Below, piece by piece: positions 1 to 13,150 of a stretch of 64,000 nucleotides of DNA. This DNA is from Nissolia schottii (lineage: Eukaryota; Streptophyta; Magnoliopsida; Fabales; Fabaceae): NCBI GenBank assembly GCA_003254905.1, contig QANU01042752.1, positions 683,385 through 747,384 of the forward strand, given 5' to 3'. The notes below the pieces were generated by a model. It was not told the origin of the DNA. It was given only the letters and a program-made list of their open reading frames with translations, and did not search any database. How positions within the stretch are numbered: the first letter of the stretch is position 1; the number at the start of each line of letters is the position of its first letter. A program made the translations under genes and the position numbers.

Positions 1-3000
1 AAATAATGATTATATTACACAATCTAATATTTAATAATATAGTAAATAAAAATTCAATTTGTGTCAACAAATTATAGTGTTTTATGGATTATTTGTTGAA
101 ATGTTGAGAATGTGCCAAAATGCACATCATCTCCCTTAACAAAAACATTTCTATGGCCCTGTGGATAATGTTTGCACATATGTTTACTTAATGTTTGCAC
201 ATATGCCCACTTAAAGTTTGTACATTTTATTTTATATGTTATAAAACTTCAGAACACTGTAATTTCACAGCAACGTCACCAAATCCAAAACTCTCCATGG
301 AATTCATCAAAAAATGACGAAAATTGCCACAGATTCTTGTATTATCATTTTTGATCACTAACCAAATGAGATTACGATTGTATACGCTTTGATTGTTGAA
401 TTGCACTTGCGACTTTGATTTCCATGGAGGATTATGGTTTCCATAGAGCTCGCGTTTTGATTCAGAGGTGGTTATGAAAGATTTTGAATTCCATGGAGCT
501 AGTGTTTTTGTTTCAGAGGTGGATATGGAATGTGCTGTTGCGATATGGTTGAGAAACCATTACGTATCAGATTCTGTTGCAATTGGAGTGCGCGTGGAAT
601 TACGTATTTTTTAAATACGGAAAGTCCGCTGTATTCCGTATTAATAAACAGTGAAACCGTATAAAACGGTGGTGTACGTACGGGTGTATGGATATTGAGT
701 GTACATTGAGCATTTTTGATTGAACATTACCCTCTACTTTTTATTTTGAAAAGTAGAGAATCTTGATCCCACATCATGCATTCCATTTAGTGGATCCCAT
801 GATGTGTTGTGAGATAAGTGGCAAAGTCTCTACACCCTTTCATATGTTTAAAGAACATTTTCCAAAAAAAAAATATACATTGCACAAAAAACAGAAATAC
901 ACATAATAACAACATAAAAATCGACAAAATACACACGGGTAACAACGCTAAATCATGGTTGGCTGCATGTATTCTGTTTCTGCAGTGCGTTAGGGGTGAT
1001 TTCAATTCAATCTAAATGTTATGTTTTTGCCTTTTTTTTTCAATTTAAAAAGAAATTAATTGGGTTAGTTGGGTGGGGCATCCAACCCATTTTTCAAATT
1101 TTGGTCTGCCCAACCTTATTCAATTCACGACTTTTGTGAAAAAAAGGTGAGTTGTTTTCTATATTATTGAACAAGTAATTCTTATTACACATTCTCGTCA
1201 ATCCTATTTCATCTCTACATATTTTACATATAGCGTCAGTGTATAACATTGTGGAATAATTCTCGATTCAATTGATTAATATTTTTAAACTTTGATTTGT
1301 TTCCTTCTTATTTTCAGTGTTCTTATTCTAATTTTTGACGTAACCCTTATTCTTAGAGCTAACGCATGTCCTATTAATTGATACTTTTCATATCGAATTC
1401 ATCTTTTATATATATATATGTGTGTATTTGTTGTATGCTTATGTATGTACATTATCATTTATGGTTAACATAGATATGATGTCTTATCATATTAAATTTA
1501 TTTCATATGATAATTATGCAAGTTATTTGTCTTCGCTTACGTTATATGTCTTAAAAGAAGCAACCAAAGCAAATACGGATCCCACATAGCATAAGGGAAT
1601 GGAACAGAGAGAAAGAATTCGAGATGAAATTTTAAAACAAATTATTAGTGCTACGAGTCACGATGATATAATTTACATGAGTTCTATAACTAATTTTGCA
1701 AACTTGTGTGTCTTGTTAAGAGATCGTTAGTCTGCAACCTACGCGAAGAGAAACAATTAAAGAAAATATTGCAAACCTTTTTTTTTTAATATCATAGAGA
1801 TGAAAGAATTTTTTTGAAGCAACCCAATAAAGTAAAGTTCCTACCAAAATATTCAATAAGTATGTTTCGCTCATATTTTAAGGTAAATAAAATTTTATTA
1901 AGTTCTAAAATAAGCTGATAAAATTTAAAATTATGAAAGTTTCAATTAGATTTTTGAAACCTAAGAAATGTGTTGGAGCGATTGATGACACGCGTATGCA
2001 AGTAAGAGTTCTTGTAGGAAAAGTCCATAAACATTGTGGTAGGAAGGATTTTAATAATTTTTTGCTTATAGTTCAATGTTTAGTAAGATGAACAATAATA
2101 ACAAAAGTGCTATCAAATTGGTTATTTGAGAATTTAGAAATTATAAATGTTCTATATACCCTTTTTCTATAATGTAAGTTTGAAAATAATGAATTTCAGT
2201 TCCGTTTTTTTAATTAATTTTTCAAACAACTAAGAAGGTAACTTAGTTTCAATCATTCTCGGCCTTACTCAGTTCGGTCCTACTAGTTCTGATAAGTTAC
2301 CGTAAACCCAATTAAGGTTAACCTTAAGCCTTTATATACATATATACTAACCTATTATTTTGCCAAACTACCAATACATTTGTAAAGAGTAACATAGCAG
2401 CAAGCAGCAACTAAGGGGATTTATACTTGTATATGAGTCTGGAAAATAGGTAATATCATAATATGGAACATATTTTTGTTTAATTGTATGAGTGTTAATC
2501 TTAAAATTGTTATCTCCATAGCAATTTCAGATTTTTTTTTAAAAGCTATGTCTTGGTAGACATAAAAATTGTTAAAATTGTAAGGGATAATGACAATTTC
2601 AGTATCTGTCAAAATAAAAAAATTAATATAGATTCAATAAAAAATTATTTTGAGACTTAACAAATCAACTTATATATTAACTTAAATATTTTGATGAATA
2701 ATATTTTACATTTTATTTTTTACCTTGTCTTTTAAAATGTAAAATGTCATTTAAGTTAATATGTATGTTGATTTGTTAATTTTCTTAAATAATTTCCTAT
2801 TGAATATCCGTGACGATTCTAGCACCTGTGAGCTATCGCGCACTTGTCATCATCTACTATCGCAGCTTTTCATTTTATTTTTTTTTAAAGAAAAGTCTTC
2901 AAATTGCCATAAGCCTGGGTGAATATTTTAGTGTCTAAAATCATACAAATGTAAAAAAATAAAATAAAATTTCACTCACAATATGGCTAAATTTCTTTTG

Positions 3001-3110
3001 AGGAACGGTAAAACAATTTTTTCAGCAACTAAGAGTGCCCCTAATCTTTTCTATCTCCTTTTTCCAAAAAAATGCTTCATAAATAAGTGGTTTCTCAATG
3101 TTCCCTGGGG
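1..3110. other. AT-rich intergenic DNA, no gene seen
   Basis: Only short open frames with no recognisable motif are present on either strand. The stretch is very AT-rich with many poly-A/T runs. The one structured item is a small palindromic repeat at 719-771, listed separately. From about 860 to 960 there is a run of AACATT/ACACAC-like words that loosely resembles the repeats near 28750 and 62350. Confidence 0.6.
719..771. repeat. Palindromic dispersed repeat (AAAAGTAGAG family), copy 1
   Basis: CTCTACTTTT at 732-741 pairs with AAAAGTAGAG at 749-758 around a 7-base loop. The flanks (TTGAACATTA before, ATCTTGATCCC after) recur at 39313-39365 (inverted) and 62290-62340. A 10-bp stem with conserved flanks in three places suggests the end or core of a small non-autonomous element. 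The class cannot be told. Confidence 0.5.
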
Positions 3111-3120
3111 TAAATACCTT

Positions 3121-3430
3121 CTCCATTAATTTTTTTTTTATTTTTGACAATTTTTAAAATTAAATGCATCAAACTTTGTTATCATTTCATGTTCTATATG
3201 ATTTGGACAATTTTTTATTAATTAAATATTTAAAAGAGTCAATTTATAAGATAGAGATTTACAAACCATTTGAGTTTATAATGCACCTCTCCACAAATAT
3301 TGTATAAAAAAGTATTAATTTATCGTATTAGATTATATAACATATCAATGTCTTATTAAATTGTGAAAGGATGACAAAATTTGATGAATTTAGTTCTTAA
3401 AATTATCAAAACTAAAAAAATTTAAAAGAA
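3121..3430. mobile_element. AT-rich MITE, family A copy 1
   Basis: The element starts CTCCATTAATTT and ends with words related to AAATTTAATAGAG, an inverted repeat of the start. Its interior matches 17620-17903 in the same orientation and 33405-33673 in reverse; AAAAGTATTAATTTAT is shared. Three dispersed ~280-310 bp copies with inverted ends and no coding capacity fit a MITE. Target duplications were not resolved. Confidence 0.5.
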
Positions 3431-3460
3431 GATTATATTTATCACATAAGACACGTGAAA

Positions 3461-3586
3461 AACCACCAAATAAATATCCCACTCTCTTTTGATGGGTTGA
3501 TGTCATAGAATAGATTGAATATACCAATATTCAAATTGTCATAATGGAGTATATGAAATAAGATGAAGACGATGCAGTGCCAGAGG
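3461..3586. repeat. Direct duplication, left copy (126 bp)
   Basis: This stretch recurs almost unchanged at 3902-4027, an offset of 441 bp. Shared words include AACCACCAAATAAATATCCC and GATGCAGTGCCAGAGG, with only a handful of substitutions. No coding function was recognised. The close similarity points to a recent local duplication or an assembly join, because a lone N lies four bases after the second copy. Confidence 0.7.
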
Positions 3587-3901
3587 AAAATTATATCCGA
3601 GCTAACCACATGAATAAAATAGGACAATAAAATATAAATAATGTATAAAATATAATGACTTTTAATTATATATGAACTTCACATATATTTGTTATACTAT
3701 ATAACAATTTTATCTTTTTATTATATTTTGTATATTATCTATATATATAATTGTTCACTTTTATTATTCATATATTTTTTTATATCCCTAGTTAATTCCA
3801 AGTTTAATCATGTTTTGTTTCGCTCTCTTTGACCTCTGAGAAATTCTTTAATACGCAGAGGTGTAAAAATAACTATGCATTATATAAAGTATACATAGAG
3901 A

Positions 3902-4027
3902 AACCACCAAATAAATATCCCACTCTCTTTTGATGAGTTGATGTCATAGAATAGATCGAATATACCAATATTCAAATTGTCATAACGGAGTATATGAAAT
4001 AAGATGCAGACGATGCAGTGCCAGAGG
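3902..4027. repeat. Direct duplication, right copy (126 bp)
   Basis: Near-identical second copy of 3461-3586. It ends just before the single N at 4031, after which the composition changes abruptly. Confidence 0.7.
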
Positions 4028-4031
4028 GAAN

Positions 4032-4130
4032 ACCGCGAGTCCAGAGATTGATCAAGTCTAAGCCGGAGCCTTCATCCCCTTCCCGAACCTCAGGAACCAG
4101 AGCTTGTACCGAGGTGCATACCTCGGAACA
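4032..4130. other. GC-rich segment after a lone N, with a perfect hairpin
   Basis: About 95 bases of clearly higher GC than everything around it follow the N at 4031. It contains the perfect hairpin CCGAGGT-GCAT-ACCTCGG at 4109-4126. No gene was recognised. It may be a foreign insertion, a captured fragment, or a sequence misjoined at the N. Confidence 0.4.
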
Positions 4131-4819
4131 TAAAGTATATATTATTGATCATGCTTAAAAAAAAATGATAAAAAGAAAAGAGTGCTCATTTATGTAGTGC
4201 ATAATTTTTTTTATACTATTCTATAAAAAAAATATTTCTCTTGGCCTTTGAACTCGATCGGGTATTAATCCACTGGATACTTGACTACTTACCCTTTTAC
4301 CCACGTGAAGCGCATGGGATGCAAAAGAATTCCTTGAATAATGTGACAGTATACGACAAATAAACTATGAAATATGGTACTTTCTTTGGTTTTTTTTACT
4401 TTTCACCTTTTTATTTTGATAATTTTATTAATATTTATTCATCTTTTAAATTTATACTATATTAATTATTATTTTTAAATTTGAATTTCCTAAAATAAGA
4501 AATCATTAAAATGAAAGTGGAAATCATTTTTATTTTAATGATCAAATAATGAGATATTTTACTTTAGTTCTAAAGTGAGATCTTTATCTATTTTTCTTAT
4601 TATATTTCTATTAAATAAATATTTTCTTACCTATTTATATACTATTAATAACTTTAACTATATTTATCATCTCTATATTACATAAGGACAAATTTATAAA
4701 GCATTTATAATATATATGAAAATGAAACATAAAGTAAAATCAAGCCAACAAGAAAAAGTAATTTACATTATTATTATTGTAATCACCGCTTACCGCTATT
4801 AATACCGCAAAATGTTGAC

Positions 4820-4996
4820 ATGTTTTATGTATTGTGCTTGAAGTATGAAAAATGTGTGTATGTTTGTTTAAAAATTTGTGTATGTGAACATTAAAGTTTT
4901 CTTCCTTTATTGTTTTTGTTTTCATTTTCGTCTTATTTTTTTTTATTTCTGTTTGTTGAAAAGTTTGTGTAAGTAAGTAGAAAGGTTTGTGCATAT
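4820..4996. repeat. AAAGTTTGTG-type dispersed repeat, left part
   Basis: This stretch is rich in words such as AAAGTTTGTG and TGTGTATG. It continues at 7379-7570 once the CACTA element between them is removed. The same family appears in reverse orientation at 22560-23010. It is the host repeat into which the CACTA element jumped. Confidence 0.55.
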
Positions 4997-7375
4997 CACT
5001 ATAAGAAAAATGCGGATTAGTAACAAAATATAGTGAGAAAATTTTCTCGTTAATCCCCTCGCTGGTTAGCGAGGAAATAGTAAGCAAAATATAGATTTGT
5101 AGCAAAAAAAATTAAAAAATGAATGACAAAAGGTCCAGTGAGCAATTAACAACAGAATAAAGATTACATGATTATTCGCAACATATACTTCGTAGCTAAA
5201 ATGTTTAACGAAAGACAAATCTCTCGCTACTTCCTAGCAAATGGTTAAAATACATATAGTGAGGGACAAATCCTTCGTTAATCTCTTGCAAACTCTCAAA
5301 ATAATTTAGCGAGAGAAATTTCTTTCGCTAATACCTCACAACTTTCTTAAATGAAACAAAATATTTTCCTCGCTCTTTTAGCGATGAATTAAATCATCGT
5401 TGATCCCTTATTAAACTTTTAACTTTTCTTATTAGCGAGGTATTGGTCCCTCGCATTCGCAAATCTCTCACAACCTGTCAACGAAGTTTAGCAACAAAAT
5501 ATGTCTTTGTTCTTCCCTCGCAAAACATTCAATCTAAACTAAATCCTTGACATTTCCTTTTAGCGAGGGATGCTTCTGTCGTTGATCTATAGCTGAAGTT
5601 TTAACATTTCACACTTTTCTATTTAGTAATGTTGTGGCTTTCTTAAAGTTGTTGAGCTCTTTGAATTTTTCAAAAGTTGCTATTGAAATACTATATTAAT
5701 ATTGTTTAGTAAAAGAATGTAAAAACAACTCCCAAAATGTAGAAATTACAAGCATAGTGTTTCGTAAATATACAATAAAGTTACTCTTAAAATATAAAAT
5801 GACTATAACGAACATAAATAATAAAAGGAATCATTTTTATTTTCACTTGCCATTAAATTTCTATATTTCATATGGTTAAAAAAATTGATATATAAACTTA
5901 GAAACATCCTAAGCATGTCTCTTGATTACTTAGACGCAATAGATAATTTGCATAAAATTGGACATTATCATTTTATTACTAACGTTTGATAAATCAGTAT
6001 TCATTTTCTTCTTATTAATCTTCGTTGTTTAAAAGTATCTTTTCACTTGTTAGTATTTCATCTTTTCTCAATCTATTATCTACATTTGTGTATACCTAAT
6101 TTTAGATTAAAGTCTCTAAAATATATATGAAGAATTAAAGACACATTCAATAGTCCATTGGAATATTGGCAAAAACAATGGTAAAAAATATAAAAATGGC
6201 AAGGCAAAATAAACTTTTTGTATTACAAGTACTACTCTCGTAGTTCTACGTATTTTATAGATAAGTTCAAGAGAATTTTATTTCTCTAATGAGGATAAAA
6301 AATCACAATTATAGTGATCTCAAACCAACTTACAAAACATTCAACAAAGTAGAAAAAGATCTCATTAAAACTCTAAAAAATATCTAATGAAAAAAACACA
6401 CTTTTCATGAAAAAAGAAAATACTTAACTCATCCAAATTAAGATAAACAACAACCTTATCAAAGTACAAAAACGACGCCACTAGTCCACAGTTTTACATC
6501 AGTTATGCCAAAGAAAAAATGACCATAATCAAGGATAAAAAAAAGGCTAAACAAACTCCAATTCAAGGCCACAACATCTCCATCATTATGATTGATAATT
6601 CCGCATATCTACTCCTCTTGCCAAGCCATTCACACTGCATCACCTATAAAAATTTCTTATCTGCTCCTTTGGTGCCATGTTTTGCATATTGTTCCTGTTT
6701 AATACATGTAATATTATATATCACACACGCTTAATCCCACGTTAGTTAAAATAAAAAGCAAAAGGCAAACTTTTTATTACAAAATGAAATGAGTTATATT
6801 GGATATGTCAACATATAAATTGCTCGCGCACTTAAATCAAGATTTAAAACGAAATCTTGTTTTAGACTTGTAAAACATGAATATTTTATTTATTTGATTT
6901 ATTAATTCATTTTTATTAATTTATTATTAACTAACTAATACTTAATTTCTAAAAGAAGTTAAAAATTGTAAAAAGAAATTAATTTATTAATTCAATTTTG
7001 TAGCAAGGAACTAGTAATGGATTAACGACAAAATTTCTTTTTTGCATTTGTCATATTTGCGTCGAATTAGCTATGTATCAACGACGAATTTGCGATGAAT
7101 TTTGCGAAGAATCTCCGAGAGATTAGCTATGACACAATTCCTTACAAATCTGCGACAAGTTAAGAAATCATTTCTATCATAAAACAATTATGGAATAATG
7201 ACCAACAGTTCCATCACTAAAACAAATTAGCTACAGAACTGGCCAAATTCTTTTCCAAGTTAATTAGCGACTTTAGAAAATGACAACCAAATTGGTCTCT
7301 AATCCCTCGCTAATTTATTTAATGAGAGATTAGCAACCTTTTTTCGCTATCCTAATTTGCAAAATTCTTGTAGTG
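4997..7375. mobile_element. Non-autonomous CACTA (En/Spm-like) DNA transposon
   Basis: The left end reads CACTATAAGAAAAATG and the right end, reverse-complemented, reads CACTACAAGAATTTTG: the CACTA family's terminal inverted repeats. A 3-bp target duplication, TAT, lies at 4994-4996 and 7376-7378, the size expected for this superfamily. Both subterminal regions carry many copies of a TTAGCGAGG-like word in both orientations, as CACTA subterminal repeats do. At 2379 bp with no transposase frame it is non-autonomous. Removing it joins GTTTGTGCATAT to GTTTTGAAATATTTG, and a related unoccupied site exists (inverted) near 22730-22760. Short frames within it are not considered genes. Confidence 0.88.
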
Positions 7376-7378
7376 TAT

Positions 7379-7570
7379 GTTTTGAAATATTTGTGTGTAA
7401 TATGGAGTGAGTCTACGCACTTAGAGTGTGAGTGGAGAGCATAAGAGAGTGTGTGACAATTACTTTTCGCTATTTATTACGGCGTAAATATGGTTTTAAT
7501 TAGTTTGCGTATATAAAAAAGTTTGTGCACACATGTATATAAGTTTGTCTGTGGAAAAAATTGTGCACAC
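7379..7570. repeat. AAAGTTTGTG-type dispersed repeat, right part
   Basis: This is the continuation of 4820-4996 beyond the CACTA insertion. The words CTTAGAGTGTGAGTG and TTACTTTTCGCTATTTA match, in reverse complement, the region 22640-22720. The two loci are therefore diverged copies of one dispersed repeat. Confidence 0.6.
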
Positions 7571-10500
7571 AATCATTCCTATGTATATATAGCGTACATA
7601 TGTATTGCTATACGGTGGATGCAATTTTGGTGTACTCCTATCATTACTAATAAAGTATTGACGTATTATTAGAAATTTACAATTGTTATTTATGGTGTTG
7701 GTGTGCTTTAAACATTGCTTAGAGTGTTGGCGTTATCCATATGTTATCAACGTTGTTTCTCGAAGTGGCATTATTGTGAATTTCAGAGCTTTTTATGTGC
7801 TTCTTATATATGAGTCATTTGTTATGTTTGTGTACCTCTTAGGATCTGATCTCAGTTTAAGGGTGTAATATGATTTTTGGTGTTTCGTGTTGGCCTATGT
7901 GGCCTTGAGATGCTGTGGTTCTTAGTGATTTTTCAATTTTGAGCGGATATTAATTATTGAAGAAAATGATAAAGAAATAAAGTTTGATATGTTTTTACCC
8001 TTTTAACAATTTCTAATGGATGGATGTAGATCTACAAGTGAAAGAGAGAAAATACTTGCGCAATGACAAATTGAATATTGCTATCCATATTTATAAGAAC
8101 TAGATAAGCCAATTCAAATTGATCCCTAGTCAAATTTAGGGCTTTCAATTTGGATCGAACGTACATTTAAATTAACTGATCAAATCTTATATAAATCGGT
8201 CAAACTCGACATAAAATGGCCAAATCTGATGAATCAATCAGTCAATAGTCATTCACTTGGCAGAAAAAAAAAATTGATTCATTGAGCTAAAAAATTAATC
8301 AAAGATCGGCCTTGAAATGAGTGTGTGCTTTTTGTTATTTACTTGACATATAATATTTTACTAATATTATATATATCTATTGTTTTTTTTATATATTTAT
8401 TTAATCAAATCTCAGGAACCAAGTGACTCGATCCTTAGACACCGAATCGAGTTTTATAATTATGTTATCTATCACTGCTACTTGCCTAGTGGTGACTATA
8501 ATATTAAAAAATAAATAAATATCAAATATTACTCTGCTTCTTTTGGGCTTAAGATTGGAATTGGAATATACGTTGGTGCTTGGATTTGACTAACATGGAA
8601 TAGAGAAAACATGAAGCATTGTTTTTTGTTTTTTTATTTTATTTTCTTTCCAAAGGTCTCAGTTTGTGTGCCCAACATTTCCAATATTCCTGCTTTCCTG
8701 GAACCTTCTTGCTTATGCGCCCCATCTCTCACTATCAACACATGGGCTTTGGTTGTAGGGAAAATGCTAAATCTTGCGACATTAAATATGTAAAATTATT
8801 ACCGACCAAAAAAAAAAAAGTCAAATTATTGTTTTGAATTATTTTTTTGGTAAAGGAACTAAAATGATTGATTTCAGAAATGTTCTTTTTTCTCTTTTCA
8901 TTTCTTAACTAATTTACATCAAATTACAAAATATCACATTATTTTTAATTGATTTTTTTAAAGAAAATTTTAAGAGTAGAAATAAAATAAAAATAAAGTG
9001 AAATTTTATAATAAAAATTAAGAATGAAAAAAAATGTATTTTTTGAAATACAACTAACCCTTATCTAATTAGTTAAATAATGTTTGTACTTAATTATTTA
9101 TTTTTTATTTTAAAAATTACATAAGTCGTAATGAAATTTGACCATAATTTCATGCATATTATTTAAACTCTTTCTTATTAGACTAATCTTAGTGGCTTTA
9201 TTTATCTGCTTGATTCACTAACAATGATAAACCTTGACGCTTTTTTCGAAAAGATATTTTCTTTCATATGCAAGAACGGTTGAAGGACACCATATTTGGT
9301 ATGTACAAACAGAGCAGACTTTGTTAGGCTATAGTCCATTGTTAAAATTAGATGAATTGGGTTGAACAAATATATCAACGACCAAAAACAATAATACGTT
9401 TGTATTTTTATTAACTTGACATGTTTAGCCCACAAAGTAAACAACTCAACACTTGGTTACCTACTCCACTATAAATATGCTCCATTTTCAACCAAAAAAA
9501 CAAAAAAGGAGAGAAGCATAAAAGGATAGCATACGTTTCAAGTTTCGAAGGGTAATTTGATATCAAGCAGGCCACTTACCTCCCTTGGTAGGGAGAGGCC
9601 CATGGACCAGACTAGCAAATTGAGGCCAACACCAATTTGTACAACAATGGGCCCCAAGACAATGGTGGCTGCAACAACATGAAGGCTTCTCACCATCCCA
9701 AAAACATAGTGATTAATTCCTATGGACTTGCACTATTATTCAACCATGTATTGTTATCAAGCAAAAGTGATTGAGTCTTATCCTCCACCACTTCAAAAGA
9801 CTTCACATAATTAAATGACAATATAAATTTTTTTTCTTCACAACCAATACATAAAAGTTAATCTCTAAGAGTAATTGTCCTGATACATTGAACTTGGGCT
9901 AACAATTTTGGAAGAAACTATTGTAAGGTCGTGAATCATTTAAATGAATTAGTGTTTTATTCAATAACAGTAACATTTTAGCATTAGTTGGGATGAGAGC
10001 TTGCATAATCTTTTGTTTAAAGTATCACTCTACTATTAATATGTAGCTCAATTAATCCAGCTAAATGTATTTCATGATCATGCAATGACTTTTTCGATTT
10101 TGGAAGGTGTGTTTTGACTTCTTGAAAATTGGCTTTGGCTAGATACATTAATGCGGAAGAACAACCCACTTCATTTATCCATGTGATCATGAGATTAGAT
10201 TATGGGAAAACATTGGTTATTGTTTGCAGCTGACACAACATGTTTTTCATACGTGCAAAATCTGCTTTAGATTGTCAAAATTGTAAGCCCAATTGTGGAA
10301 CATGTTGTTTTGTCGGTATGCTTTTGTTACCATATTACAAAACGAGACCTTGGGTGGCACTTGCACTATGACAATATTCGCAGAAGATTAACGTGTCTTT
10401 TGTTAAATTGGCATAACTTTTGGTTCAACGGCACTGTCAATTTTCCATTTGCTTTTGTCGTCTCAATCAACTCTCTCAACAAGTTCATTTTGAAACAAAC

Positions 10501-12190
10501 TCTTGCATTCACAAAAATATGACCTGAATATTAAATGAAATAAATTTTATTACTTTTTAAAATTTTAAGACATTAATCACGTCTTCTTTTTATTTTATTT
10601 ATAATATTTAAGAAAATATTTAGGAGGCAGTATGTAAATCATAACAATCAAACTATGTATCCAAATTAAAAGTCTCAGTTGGCTTCCCTTTCTCACGTTT
10701 TATTAGTTTTCCATTTTGATTTTCTCTAAAGTCCAAAGCTTTGAAATTCGTTGTTCGAATGATCTTATCAAGCCACATCTTGATCTTGTTCAAGACTTTT
10801 CTCTGAAATGTCTACTTCATATCTCATGGCCTATGAAAGTGATTAGAGACCCACGTATAACAATTTTTATTTTATTTTTCGATAATTGATAACCGTTCAA
10901 ATACATGCATATGATATTGGTACAAAATTGTCAAGTTAAACCCAAACAACCGCAAAGAGCAAAAACCTCTAAAAACCAGAACATCTGAAAACCTAACACA
11001 AAACAATAGAAAAAAACAAAACAGCAGCCAAATCCTCCCCCTAAACCAACAACACTATAAATTATATATATAGTGAAGGACTTTTTTTCAAAAAAATGAA
11101 AAAATGTTAGATACTTAGATTTTTTTTTTTGGTAATAATGTAATATATTTGTCCATGGATTCTTGAATGAGTAAATGAATTATATTACTTTTATATTATG
11201 TAATATAATTTATCTGCATGTTTTATAATTTTTTTTCAACTTTATAATGGTTTTTTTTTCCAACTTTATAATGGATTAATTTTGATGTAATTTTTTTTTT
11301 TATATTATCATCTAAGTAATCATGCACTTTTATATTATGGATTTATTTTAAAAAATAGTATGTGCGACAATCACATTGCATTTGATAATAATACAATACA
11401 CATAATTAAATTTCTTTTACGCTCACAATGCATCAAAATTAAATCACGAGGTGTGGTATGATAATAGTTCATTTTGTCCCTTAATCATATTAGTGTGAGT
11501 TTGATTTTCATTTATGGAAATGAAAAAATATTTTATGATTAGTAATCTAATATTTTGTGTGAGCTCAGTTAATACAAAAAGATTAATTAACGCTAGTGAA
11601 CCCTTAGAAAACCCAAAACAATGCATCAAAATCAACCTATTTTATAATTGCGTAACATTACACTGACAGGCAATTTATTCTTTTCTAATTCAAAGAAGAA
11701 AAAAGATCATTATTCATAAAAAAAATTGTCTGTTCCAATTTATCATCCCCAAATGTACCAAACACACTTTCTGGCGTAACGTACGCAAGTGGAATATAAT
11801 TTTATTCTTGTGAGGCTACAGCTGCTTCTCGACTTTCAACATACATTGAACCCTCCCTTTCCCTCTCTCAATATATAAATGTGCACGAATGATTCATTTA
11901 TTAATGGGGTTTTTCTTTATCAGGGCATCAAGAGCTTGGGCGAATGATTCTCACCAAATGTTGTCGTTTGCGGATTTTATTGCAACTTGGAAACTTCGAG
12001 AATCCTATATGCATGTCCCTAAATGTTGTCCTTTCTGGTTTCAAATATGACGTTTGCTTTCTTTGATTATTATTATTTTTTCTGCGAAGGTAGCTTTATG
12101 GACTAAATTTGACAATGACTTAGACTCGATATAGATGAGTAGACGTTCAACTAGTTCTCTTATCCTCATCCACTTAATGACTTGCAAGTG
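7571..12190. other. AT-rich intergenic DNA, no gene supported
   Basis: The longest open frames are 60-80 codons and resemble no family I know. A stretch near 9565-9695 reads on the minus strand as a hydrophobic peptide followed by GTAAGT, but it has no partner exons. Poly-T tracts and short simple repeats are frequent. Confidence 0.5.
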
Positions 12191-12198
12191 TCAAGAAC

Positions 12199-12290
12199 GT
12201 TGCAGAATTCGACATAAGTTCTCATAAGACTTATGAGAGTTATAGAATTCAACTTAAAGCCTCATAAAGCTTATGAACGTTACAGAATCA
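12199..12290. repeat. 40-bp imperfect tandem repeat
   Basis: Units start at 12199, 12239 and 12279, beginning GTTGCAGAATTC, GTTATAGAATTC and GTTACAGAATC. That is two full units and a partial third. Each unit contains a CATAA-rich half that is itself nearly palindromic (CTCATAAG/CTTATGAG). Confidence 0.6.
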
Positions 12291-12914
12291 TAAGTGTCCA
12301 TACTTACATTACAAAAGGGGTCTCCTGCTACTCCATAAGGTTCGTCTTAGACCATTACCACCTTATAATTCACTTACATATTGACTTGGACATTGAAGTG
12401 ACTTTTGTAGGTTAATCCCTGCTGGCCAAGGATGTTGCTCATCACCACCGTGTCCACCACCATCTTGAATCCAACCCAAGGCCAGAGTTGCAAGTTATCT
12501 CGGTACCTCTAAATTGCTCGTAACAGGTAGTTATATGTGGTAAAGAGCGAGTTATTACAAGAGGGTGTATATCAAGCAAATACAAAGAGGGGGAATTCCA
12601 GAGGTACTAAACATGCTAGCAACCCAAAAAGATAAAGATTCTACGTATCGGGAAGATAGTGTCATGTTTTGCCGTTTGAATTCATTGACAAGAAAAATGT
12701 TATCTTCTAAGGAGTAACTAACTTGTTCTCAAACATCTTAGCATTTTTGGTCAGTCAAATTTTCTAAATAGTGAACGTGATGATCTCTAAATATGGTTGA
12801 GGTAGTAGGGCTAACTTTTGAGCGGTCACCCAAGTCTCACCACCAATTCCAAAAGGGAGTGTTAAGCGGGATTTTGATCCTCTAAAGCAAGTGGGGAGCA
12901 CTTTAGATAATAAA

Positions 12915-12997
12915 GTGAGAGGATTTAACCATTAGATCAATAAAGTGTAAATGAGTCTCACTTTTCATTTTATTGATTTAATGGTAAAAATCCTCAC
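12915..12997. repeat. Short hairpin / foldback element
   Basis: The arm at 12915-12944 pairs with 12968-12997 around a 23-base spacer. Shared arm words are ATCAATAAA and CCATTA. The surrounding CCTCTAAAG / AGAGGATCA words extend the symmetry outward. Probably a tiny foldback MITE; the transcript would be a stable hairpin. Confidence 0.55.
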
Positions 12998-13150
12998 ATT
13001 AGAGGATCATTGTCCTGTTAGGGTACACATTGGAGGGGTGTGCATGATCTCATTGGCTATTGCCTCGCTGAAAGTGGAAGTATCCAGGGCGGCACTCTAA
13101 GTGGCATTCTATAACTACTATTTATATTCTAATTCCTATTTTGAGTCATA

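Noticed and set aside
4740..5105. 121-codon minus-strand frame
   Set aside because: Crosses the border of the CACTA element and has low-complexity Lys/Thr content.
9565..9695. Hydrophobic minus-strand peptide followed by GTAAGT
   Set aside because: Exon-like but isolated; no family recognised and no partner exon found.
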